From NCBI GenBank assembly GCA_964585385.1, contig CAZPDP010000008.1, positions 1-64,000 of the forward strand: a DNA stretch of 64,000 bases, in the 5' to 3' direction. Below the pieces are notes generated by a model. That model worked only from the letters and a program-made list of their open reading frames with translations, made no database searches and was not told the DNA's origin. This document shows positions 1 to 6,858 of the stretch, piece by piece. The number at the start of each line of letters is the position of its first letter. The first letter of the stretch is position 1. This stretch comes from JAGXLC01 sp964585385 (GTDB lineage Bacteria > Bacteroidota > Bacteroidia > Bacteroidales > UBA12077). The translations under genes and the position numbers were made by a program.

Positions 1-53
1 AGGAATAATTCTTGAACGGCGAAGCCCTCAACGAAGTTAATTATTCGGGTTAA
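1..53. repeat. Dispersed intergenic repeat, long form
   Basis: The segment at 1-16 (AGGAATAATTCTTGAA) and the segment at 43-53 (ATTCGGGTTAA) both recur on the opposite strand at 6769-6797. There they are separated by only 2 bases instead of 26. The two places therefore look like copies of one intergenic repeat that differ by an internal insertion or deletion. The left end may lie outside the window. Function unknown. Confidence 0.5.
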
Positions 54-113
54 GAAATTCCGACATTCTTATATACAGAGCCTTGTTTTATTCAGTAATG
101 CGAGGCACCAGCT

Positions 114-1532
114 CTATTTTGTAAATACCTTATATTCCCAGGCATCAAGGTTCATCTTTGTTTCTGCATCGAAAGTCATTTCTTTTTCAGAGAAGAAAGC
201 CTTGTAATCTCCATAATGCTCCTTGCCGGTAAAATTAAAATCGACAGGTGAGTCATTCAGGTTGCTCACTACAAATATTTTATCACCCTCTTTTTCTCTT
301 ATGAAAGCAAAAACCTGCTTGTCTTTGTCAGTGGAAATTCTGATAAATTCTCCACCGTATTTTCCGTTCCATAAAGCTCTGTTGGCTTCTTTCAAATCAT
401 TAAGCTGGGTGTAAAGTTCTGCCATTTCACAATCTTTCCATTCGATGGGGTCTTTTTTGAAGAATTCAAGTCTTTTATCGAGGCAGGCTTCCTGTCCGCT
501 GTATATGAGAGGCATACCGGGCAGGGTGTGATTCAGTACTGCGAATGTTTTTACCCCGTCACCCAGTCTTTCGTATACAGTTCCTTTCCAGCTATTTTCA
601 TCATGATTTGATGTAAACATCATCCTGTAGGCATTCTCTGGGTATTTTTTCTTTTCCTTCTTGATTTTTTCGGCCAGGTCATTGGCACTTTTCTTTCCTT
701 TTGCTACTTCGTTCATAAGGAAGTGAAGGTCCCAGGCATACGTCATGTCGAAAGCTTTATCATGAAGAACCGGTTCGTTGGCCTCAGCAAGCATAAATAC
801 CGGTTTGATTGAGTCCAGGGCTTTTCTTGATCTGTTCCAGAATTCAACGGGAACCATTCCTGCCACGTCGCATCGGTACCCGTCAATATCCGCTTCTTCT
901 ACCCAGTATTTCAATGCACTAATCATATAGTCTCTTAAGGCAGGTACTTCAAAGTTGAGGTCAATCACATCACTCCAATCTTCTACAGGGGGCTGAAAAT
1001 TACCCGTTGAATCTTTAGTATACCATTCAGGATGTTCTTCTGTGAGAGGATTATCCCAGGCAGTGTGATTGGCAACCCAGTCGAGGATAACATACATGTC
1101 CATCTCATGAGCTTTATCCACCAGATTCTTAAAATCTTCCAGGGTTCCAAAATTGGAGTTTACGCCAAAGTAGTCTTTTACTGAGTAATAGCTTCCCAAA
1201 GGTCCTTTTTTATTCTTTTCTCCAATGGGATGAATGGGCATCAGCCATAATATATCCACACCTAGTTCTTTCAGTCGCGGGAGATGCTCGCTGAAGGCAT
1301 TGAAAGTTCCTTCTTCGGTGTATTGTCTTATGTTTACTTCGTAAATCGTTGCATTCCTGCTCCATTCCGGATGTTTTACATGACTTTCCAGTTTGGGATC
1401 GTTTGCACTTTCACTTGATTTTGTTTTGTCCTGTTTTTGTGTACAGGCTTCAAAAAATAGGATACTCATTAACAGGGCAATAACTATTCCTGTATTTCTT
1501 TTTATCAAAAAATTGAGATTAATCATTTTCAT
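114..1532 (-). CDS. GH13 alpha-amylase family lipoprotein
   Basis: This is a glycoside hydrolase family 13 enzyme acting on alpha-1,4-glucans, 472 residues long. The N-terminus has a hydrophobic segment ending in a lipobox (FFEAC, Cys30), so it is probably a lipoprotein facing the periplasm or cell surface. All four GH13 regions are visible: region I DWVANH (151-156), region II GYRCD with the expected nucleophile Asp222, region III with acid/base Glu250 (MLAEAN), and region IV SNHD with Asp311. The barrel is followed by a short beta C-terminal domain. Its region I and II wording resembles the GH13 half of the large debranching protein at 13026-17306, so the two may be related. It is divergent from pfkA across about 170 bp. 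Exact specificity (alpha-amylase, maltogenic or debranching) cannot be decided from the sequence. Confidence 0.88.
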   Translation of the reverse strand: MKMINLNFLIKRNTGIVIALLMSILFFEACTQKQDKTKSSESANDPKLESHVKHPEWSRNATIYEVNIRQYTEEGTFNAFSEHLPRLKELGVDILWLMPIHPIGEKNKKGPLGSYYSVKDYFGVNSNFGTLEDFKNLVDKAHEMDMYVILDWVANHTAWDNPLTEEHPEWYTKDSTGNFQPPVEDWSDVIDLNFEVPALRDYMISALKYWVEEADIDGYRCDVAGMVPVEFWNRSRKALDSIKPVFMLAEANEPVLHDKAFDMTYAWDLHFLMNEVAKGKKSANDLAEKIKKEKKKYPENAYRMMFTSNHDENSWKGTVYERLGDGVKTFAVLNHTLPGMPLIYSGQEACLDKRLEFFKKDPIEWKDCEMAELYTQLNDLKEANRALWNGKYGGEFIRISTDKDKQVFAFIREKEGDKIFVVSNLNDSPVDFNFTGKEHYGDYKAFFSEKEMTFDAETKMNLDAWEYKVFTK

Positions 1533-1559
1533 AGCTTGCAGTTTTAATAATATTTAATA

Positions 1560-1567
1560 TAAATTTG
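1560..1567 (+). promoter_or_regulatory. Possible -7 box for pfkA
   Basis: TAAATTTG fits the Bacteroidota -7 form TAnnTTTG, with a TTG 21 bases upstream (1536-1538). It would leave a leader of about 130 bases before pfkA. A chance match is possible in AT-rich DNA. Confidence 0.28.
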
Positions 1568-1624
1568 CTTTTTTTGAGATATTTATGTCTATGTCAGAAA
1601 TCTGAATTCACAGAATAAATATAA

Positions 1625-1632
1625 CAAAACTA
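1625..1632 (-). promoter_or_regulatory. Possible -7 box for the GH13 lipoprotein
   Basis: On the minus strand this reads TAGTTTTG, an exact TAnnTTTG match about 93 bases upstream of the GH13 lipoprotein start. No clear -33 TTTG is seen, so support is weak. Confidence 0.3.
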
Positions 1633-1702
1633 TCAGAATATAGAGAGTTGAAAAGGACTTTTTAAGTCTAATGTCGAACATTTAATTTAGATAAGGTTTT
1701 TT

Positions 1703-2797
1703 ATGAACAGAGTATTAGTAGCAACAGCAGGAGGCGATTGCCCGGGTTTAAATGCAGTTATCCGTGCTATAGTTAAGAGAGCTTCAAAAGAGAAAGACTG
1801 GGAAGTGCTTGGAAGTATCCAGGCTTTTAACGGGGTCCTGTGGGAGCCTACCGAAGTGAGAATTTTAGATGAAAAAGCTGTTTCAGGAATACATTATCAG
1901 GGTGGAACAATACTTGAAACAACAAATAAAGGAGGTCCGTTTTCCTGGCCGATAAAAAATAAAGACGGTTCATGGAGTTCGGTGGACCGATCGGATGAGA
2001 TGATTAGAAAACTGCAATTGATGGGTGTTGATGCGGTAATTAATATTGGAGGTGATGGTTCACAACGTATTTCCCAGGCCTTATATGAAAAGGGCTTAAA
2101 TATCATTGGTGTACCAAAGACTATAGATAACGATTTAAAAGCTACAGATTCCACTTTTGGATTCCAAACGGCAGTTCAGATTGCAACTGATTCAGTGGAC
2201 AAGCTGGTGACAACTGCTGCCAGCCATAATAGGGTGCTGATTACTGAAGTCATGGGTCGGGATGCTGGCTGGATAGCTTTAAATGCTGCTGTAGCCGGCG
2301 GTGCTGAGATATGTCTCATTCCTGAAATTCCTTATGATGTTGATAAGGTCCTGGAGCGAATTAATTCACGTTTTGTTAAGGACAGAGGCTTTGCTATAAT
2401 CGTGGTTGCAGAGGGAGCTTTTCCAAAAGGAGGCGATCCTTCAAAACAAGAAAGCGGGGAAGTTGGTTATGGGAATGCCAAATATTCCGGCGCAGCCAGT
2501 CGCCTCGAAGATGAGTTAAAAAAAGCAGGTTGCAAATACGATATACGAAAAACTGTTTTAGGCCATATTCAGAGGGGTGGTATTCCCATCGCATATGACC
2601 GTGTTCTTGCAACTCAATTTGGTGTTCGTGCTTTTGAGATGGCATTGGAAGGAAAATTCGGTGAAATGGTTGCCTGGCGTCATCCTTATGTTACCTCCGT
2701 TCCTTTTAAAGATGCCATTAAAGAACCCCATCTTGTAACCCCGGATACTGCTATTATGGTAAATGCCAGAGGGGTCGGAATAAGTTTCGGTGATTAA
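1703..2797 (+). CDS. pfkA: 6-phosphofructokinase
   Basis: It phosphorylates fructose 6-phosphate in glycolysis. The 364-residue protein has the family signatures GGDCPGLNAVIRA (10-22), GGDGS (116-120), PKTIDND (138-144) and EVMGRDAGW. The position equivalent to E. coli Gly104 is Gly119, which in this family goes with ATP use. The position equivalent to E. coli Gly124 is Lys139, which is typical of the PPi-type and mixed 'group III' enzymes. By published family rules Gly plus Lys usually means an ATP-dependent, often non-allosteric enzyme; that is inference here. It is the only + strand gene in the first 9.6 kb and is followed by a clear hairpin terminator. Its place beside glycogen genes suggests it handles hexose phosphate released from glycogen or maltodextrin. 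Confidence 0.95.
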   Translation: MNRVLVATAGGDCPGLNAVIRAIVKRASKEKDWEVLGSIQAFNGVLWEPTEVRILDEKAVSGIHYQGGTILETTNKGGPFSWPIKNKDGSWSSVDRSDEMIRKLQLMGVDAVINIGGDGSQRISQALYEKGLNIIGVPKTIDNDLKATDSTFGFQTAVQIATDSVDKLVTTAASHNRVLITEVMGRDAGWIALNAAVAGGAEICLIPEIPYDVDKVLERINSRFVKDRGFAIIVVAEGAFPKGGDPSKQESGEVGYGNAKYSGAASRLEDELKKAGCKYDIRKTVLGHIQRGGIPIAYDRVLATQFGVRAFEMALEGKFGEMVAWRHPYVTSVPFKDAIKEPHLVTPDTAIMVNARGVGISFGD

Positions 2798-2822
2798 TTG
2801 TTTAAGAGATTGTGACAATGTT

Positions 2823-2852
2823 GACCTGGTAAACTTTTGCCGGGTCTTTTTT
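2823..2852 (+). terminator. Intrinsic terminator of pfkA
   Basis: GACCTGG (2823-2829) pairs with CCGGGTC (2840-2846), seven pairs with one T.G wobble, a 10-base loop, and then TTTTTT. It starts 26 bases after the pfkA stop. Confidence 0.8.
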
Positions 2853-3122
2853 ATTGTGAACAGCCGCTAATTTGCGATTTACATCAATCAAATAATTGGA
2901 TAATGAAAGATGAACAATGAGAAATGAATAATTATGAGTTATGAATTATGAATTGAGAATTAGTAGTGAGTTGTGTGTCCTATCCTCGAAAATATCATTC
3001 ATGAACCTGTCCCGTATGAAAGGTGGATTCGCGGCTTCTCAACAATGAAACAATTTAACACTAAATCAACTCAATTAATTCAATCAACTCATTTACCTAT
3101 ACACCAAAAACTTAACCCGGCT
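2853..3122. other. Intergenic region with AT-rich repeat
   Basis: No gene is visible. It carries the 25-base sequence at 2909-2933 that recurs exactly at 24219-24243. A run of near-repeats of ATTATGAATT-like words (about 2930-2965) follows. The rest is AT-rich and without recognisable signals. Confidence 0.6.
2909..2933 (+). repeat. Dispersed 25-bp repeat, copy 1
   Basis: This 25-base segment, beginning GATGAACAATGAG, is identical to 24219-24243. Both copies sit in gene-free spacers of about 330 bp, and both are followed by degenerate ATGAATTATGA-like words. It is likely a member of a multicopy intergenic family. Confidence 0.7.
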
Positions 3123-5120
3123 CTACTCCTCAAATAAAAGAACCATCCCGCTTCTGCTGGGGAGATACACTTTCAGGTAGGGTGTTTTATCTTTTTCGTT
3201 TTCCTGTAAAGTGAAAAATTCCTGGTTGGGTTCGATTCTGTCGAAACCACTGAATTCTTTTCTGTCTGTATCCAGAATTAACTTGTACTTTCCTTTCCTG
3301 TCCAGTGGTACTTGATAATCGGTAACTGAATTTTGCGGGTGAAAATTTAACATTATAATATAGTTTGCCCGCTTATAAACCATGATTTTATGGTCATTAT
3401 GAACATAAAGCAACTCCGGGAAACTGTTATTCAATAGCTTTTCATCCATCTTTTCCATCATCGCTTTATCAAATTCTGCCAGGTCATGGTATTTTAATTC
3501 TTGATTGTCCCGCAGGCTCCATTGTCTTCTGCTGTAAAAGTAGGACCAGTTATTTCCTTCCCTGGGAAAATCCACCCATTCGGGATGACCGAATTCATTG
3601 CCCATAAAATTAAGGTATCCCTTATCCGCAGTAGTTAAAGTTGCCAAACGTGCCATTTTGTGTAATGCAATGGCCCGGTCGATGATGAAGTTCTGGTCCT
3701 TTTTGTGCATACCGGTGTACATTTCTTTGTCAGCCAGCTCAAAAATCAGGGTTTTACCACCCACAAGCCCCTGGTCGTGGCATTCGGTATAACTGACAGT
3801 GCATTCTTCCGGTCGCTTATTTGTTAATTCGTGCCACAAAACCTCCATGTTCCAGTCTTCATCCCGCATATCCTTTAACATTTTGAACCAGTAATCTGTT
3901 ACGCCCATGGCCTGCCTGCAGTCGAATCCACAGCCCCCTTCTTCCAAGGGTGAAGTTATACCAGGCATGCCGCTTATATCTTCTGCTATCGTTTTTGCTT
4001 CGGGTTTAACGTCATGTATTACTTTGTTAGCCAGAGCGAGATAGGTATACGCTTCGGAATCCACGAATTTGTTGAAATAATCTTCGTAAGAGGTGAAATT
4101 GTATCCTATCCCATGGTGTTCATATAACATACTGGTGATGCCATCGAACCGGAATCCATCTATTCGGAATTCATCAATCCAGTAGCGGCAATTGGATAAT
4201 AAAAAGTGCAACACTTCTATTTTTCCGTAATCAAACAGCCTTGAATCCCATGCAACGTGTTCACCCTTGTGTCCACCATGGAAATATTGATAATCCGTCC
4301 CGTCAAATTGGGAGAGCCCTTCCGCAACATTCTTTACAGCATGAGAATGTACAATGTCCATAATAACGGCTATACCGTTTGCATGAGCTTCATCAATAAG
4401 GTGTTTGAGTTGTTCAGGGGTTCCGAACCGGGATGAGGGAGCAAAAAAGTTGGATACATGGTACCCGAAAGATCCGTAATAGGGATGTTCCTGGATACCC
4501 ATCAACTGAATGGTGTTGTATCCGGCTTCAATGATACGGGGAAGCACATTTTTCCTGAAATCATCATAGGTAGCAATCTTTTCTTCCTCTGAAGACATTC
4601 CCACATGGGCTTCGTAAATTTTCAGGAAGGGATGTTCAGCCTGGTAATTGCTGTTTTTCCACTGGTATTTGCTGGTCCAGATTTGTCCGCTGAATATTTT
4701 TGTTTTCTCATCCTGAACCACTCTTCTGATATAAGCCGGAATACGTTCGCCTTCACCTCCTTCCCAGAAAATTTTTAGTTTCATTAGTTGTTGGTCGTGG
4801 ATAGCATCTTTATCCAATGTCAACTCCCAGTCACCTTGTTCGTTGAGTCTGTTTAACCTGTATTCCTCCCGGCATTCCCAACCGGAGAATTCCCCAATCA
4901 TGTATATTTTTGTTGCGTTGGGTGCCCATTCCCGGAATACCCATTGATTGTTTCTGAAATGAATTCCATAATATTCATGGGCAGAAGCAAAATCTTTCAA
5001 GGGCATTTTGCCTTGTGTCAGTTTTTGCTCCGTATTCTTTATCTTTTCTTTCCTTTTATCCAATAATCCGAAATAAGGTTCTAAATAAGGATCGTCTTTA
5101 AGTCTGACTTTTTTTTTCAA
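3123..5120 (-). CDS. glgB: 1,4-alpha-glucan branching enzyme
   Basis: It cuts alpha-1,4 chains and re-attaches them through alpha-1,6 bonds, making branched glycogen in the cytoplasm. At 665 residues it has an N-terminal CBM48 domain (about 45-150, with WVFREWAPNA and the GEFSGW turn), a GH13 barrel and a C-terminal beta domain. Catalytic positions are visible: nucleophile Asp326 (GFRFDG), acid/base Glu380 (IAEDISG) and Asp449 (TECHDQ). The wording GFRFDGITSMLYEHHG and the compact length resemble the eukaryotic-type GH13_8 branching enzymes found in many Bacteroidota rather than E. coli GlgB. It lies 32 bp downstream of glgA on the same strand, so the two are probably one transcript. Confidence 0.95.
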   Translation of the reverse strand: MKKKVRLKDDPYLEPYFGLLDKRKEKIKNTEQKLTQGKMPLKDFASAHEYYGIHFRNNQWVFREWAPNATKIYMIGEFSGWECREEYRLNRLNEQGDWELTLDKDAIHDQQLMKLKIFWEGGEGERIPAYIRRVVQDEKTKIFSGQIWTSKYQWKNSNYQAEHPFLKIYEAHVGMSSEEEKIATYDDFRKNVLPRIIEAGYNTIQLMGIQEHPYYGSFGYHVSNFFAPSSRFGTPEQLKHLIDEAHANGIAVIMDIVHSHAVKNVAEGLSQFDGTDYQYFHGGHKGEHVAWDSRLFDYGKIEVLHFLLSNCRYWIDEFRIDGFRFDGITSMLYEHHGIGYNFTSYEDYFNKFVDSEAYTYLALANKVIHDVKPEAKTIAEDISGMPGITSPLEEGGCGFDCRQAMGVTDYWFKMLKDMRDEDWNMEVLWHELTNKRPEECTVSYTECHDQGLVGGKTLIFELADKEMYTGMHKKDQNFIIDRAIALHKMARLATLTTADKGYLNFMGNEFGHPEWVDFPREGNNWSYFYSRRQWSLRDNQELKYHDLAEFDKAMMEKMDEKLLNNSFPELLYVHNDHKIMVYKRANYIIMLNFHPQNSVTDYQVPLDRKGKYKLILDTDRKEFSGFDRIEPNQEFFTLQENEKDKTPYLKVYLPSRSGMVLLFEE

Positions 5121-5152
5121 AACAGTGGTTTTTGTTGTTTAAAAAATAGAAA

Positions 5153-6667
5153 TTATACAACCAATGGCCTTTTGAGCATTTTTTCATACAGATTGATGTA
5201 TTTTTTTGCCGTTTCATGCAGGCTGAATCTTTCCTTGCTTTCAATCATAATTCTGGAAATATGTGTTTCTCTGGTATTTTCCGGTTGATCATAAAATTTA
5301 ATAGCCTCATCAATAGCCCATTCCAGACCCGGACCATCGAAAACTTTAAACAGGAAGCCATTGCCTGTTTCATTTTCCAGGTCAAGGTGTGACACTGTAT
5401 CGTGCAGGCCTCCTGTATCAAAAGCTATGGGTAAGGTTCCGAAGAGGGCTCCAATCATCTGGGGCAATCCACAGGGTTCAAATTTAGAGGGCATCAGCAC
5501 AAAGTCGCTAGCAGAGTAAGCCTGATGAGACAATTCCTCGTTGAAATCCACAACTGCTACCCTGTCAAAGAATCCGTGAAAACGGACTATGTCCCTGAAT
5601 ACCTGCTGATAGCTTCCATTTGCAACAAAAACGATTTGCAGGTTCTTGTGGTAGTATTTTGAAACAATGTTGTACAGGATATGCCCGAGCAGGTCACAAC
5701 CTTTCTGAATGGGATCTAGTCTTGATGGCCAGAAAAGGACCGGTGCATTTTCATCTTCTATCAGGTTAAGGCTTTTCTGTAGACTTAACTTGTTTTCTTT
5801 TTTGCTTCTGAGAGGATTATTTTCATTATAGTTTACTATGATATTGGGGTTGGTTTCCGGGTTGTAAATTTTATCCGGAGCATTGATAATACCAAAAGCA
5901 ACCTGTGCATTAAGTTTATTCGATATCTCAGCTCTAATGTGTGGAGGAATGAAATCATGTTTCCCATCAGCAATCTCTCGTAAGAATGTGGGACTTACTG
6001 TGTTAATGAAGTGAGAAGAGAAAATACCACTCGCCAGTAAATCCACTGGATTTGATTCTCTGGATTCCTCATAGTTATTTGGAGGAAACATGTAGTACAA
6101 GTATTGCCAGAATTCAGCAGAATCGATGCCTCTGTCTTCTATATGAGAAAGATATAATTTTTGGGTATGAATATTGTGGATGGTAAAGAGACACGGTATA
6201 GCCCGTCTTCTGGCCATTGCAGGGATTAATCCTGTCATCCAGTCGTTGCAGTGGATCAGGTCTGGTTTTACAAAGGGGATGATGTTATTGATTGCTTCAC
6301 GCTGGAAGGCAAGTGAGAGGTTGGATGCTTCTCCTCCGTAACCGCTGTAGATGGTATCCCGGTAATAAAAAATCCGGTCTTCGGCAAAATGTATCCTTGA
6401 CTCCGGGAGTTTCTCCTGGAATATTCTCAGTTCTTCATCAATTAATTGGGCAATATCGATGTGAAACATCTTACGGTAGTGGGGTAGCGCTACATGAATG
6501 TCCGCTCCCAGATCGTATAATTCCGACACAAGAGAAGCTGAAACGTCAGCCATTCCTCCTGCCTTGGCATTTAAGACATTGGCCATATTCCCCATTCCTT
6601 TTGGGAGATATGTTATTTCAGGAGTGATGATGAGTATTCGGGGATTCTTTCTTTTACGGGCTGACAT
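5153..6667 (-). CDS. glgA: Glycogen synthase, GT5
   Basis: It extends alpha-1,4-glucan chains from a nucleotide-glucose donor. The 504-residue protein has the two-Rossmann GT5 layout. The N-terminal K-x-G-G motif appears as AKAGGMADV (about 34-42). Just before it is a short insertion relative to the usual 'PLAKTGGLGDV' arrangement. The C-terminal donor-site motif is FEPCGLPQMIG followed by the DTGGLHDTV loop, both typical of glycogen/starch synthases. It probably heads a glgA-glgB transcript. No glgC for ADP-glucose synthesis is in the window, so the donor supply must be encoded elsewhere, or the enzyme uses UDP-glucose; this cannot be told from the sequence. Confidence 0.92.
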   Translation of the reverse strand: MSARKRKNPRILIITPEITYLPKGMGNMANVLNAKAGGMADVSASLVSELYDLGADIHVALPHYRKMFHIDIAQLIDEELRIFQEKLPESRIHFAEDRIFYYRDTIYSGYGGEASNLSLAFQREAINNIIPFVKPDLIHCNDWMTGLIPAMARRRAIPCLFTIHNIHTQKLYLSHIEDRGIDSAEFWQYLYYMFPPNNYEESRESNPVDLLASGIFSSHFINTVSPTFLREIADGKHDFIPPHIRAEISNKLNAQVAFGIINAPDKIYNPETNPNIIVNYNENNPLRSKKENKLSLQKSLNLIEDENAPVLFWPSRLDPIQKGCDLLGHILYNIVSKYYHKNLQIVFVANGSYQQVFRDIVRFHGFFDRVAVVDFNEELSHQAYSASDFVLMPSKFEPCGLPQMIGALFGTLPIAFDTGGLHDTVSHLDLENETGNGFLFKVFDGPGLEWAIDEAIKFYDQPENTRETHISRIMIESKERFSLHETAKKYINLYEKMLKRPLVV

Positions 6668-6738
6668 TATTGGTATCTTTTTGAAATTTTCAAAAGAAAA
6701 GGTAAGAATTAAATAGCAATTATGAAAATTACAGGCAA

Positions 6739-6746
6739 CAAATGTA
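6739..6746 (-). promoter_or_regulatory. Possible -7 box for glgA-glgB
   Basis: The minus strand reads TACATTTG, matching TAnnTTTG, about 72 bases upstream of the glgA start. No good -33 element accompanies it. Confidence 0.3.
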
Positions 6747-6768
6747 TCTTAAGTTCATTTTTCGGTTT

Positions 6769-6797
6769 TTAACCCGAATCATTCAAGAATTATTCCT
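6769..6797 (-). repeat. Dispersed intergenic repeat, short form
   Basis: This carries the same two blocks as positions 1-53 in opposite orientation (6782-6797 and 6769-6779) but lacks the 26-base spacer between them. It lies in the glgP-glgA spacer next to a strong hairpin. Confidence 0.5.
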
Positions 6798-6804
6798 GTC
6801 TTCT

Positions 6805-6843
6805 ACAATAAATCGGAAGCAATCCCGACTCCCGATTTATTGT
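6805..6843. repeat. Perfect 12-bp hairpin between glgP and glgA
   Basis: ACAATAAATCGG (6805-6816) pairs perfectly with CCGATTTATTGT (6832-6843) around a 15-base loop. In the minus direction it starts 16 bases past the glgP stop, but no T-run follows the stem. It could reduce read-through into glgA or protect the glgP transcript end; it may also belong to the neighbouring repeat. Confidence 0.65.
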
Positions 6844-6858
6844 AAATTTTTGACTTTT

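Noticed and set aside
2930..2965. Short AT-rich near-repeats that might suggest a CRISPR array
   Set aside because: The units are short, imperfect and without unique spacers, and no cas genes are present.
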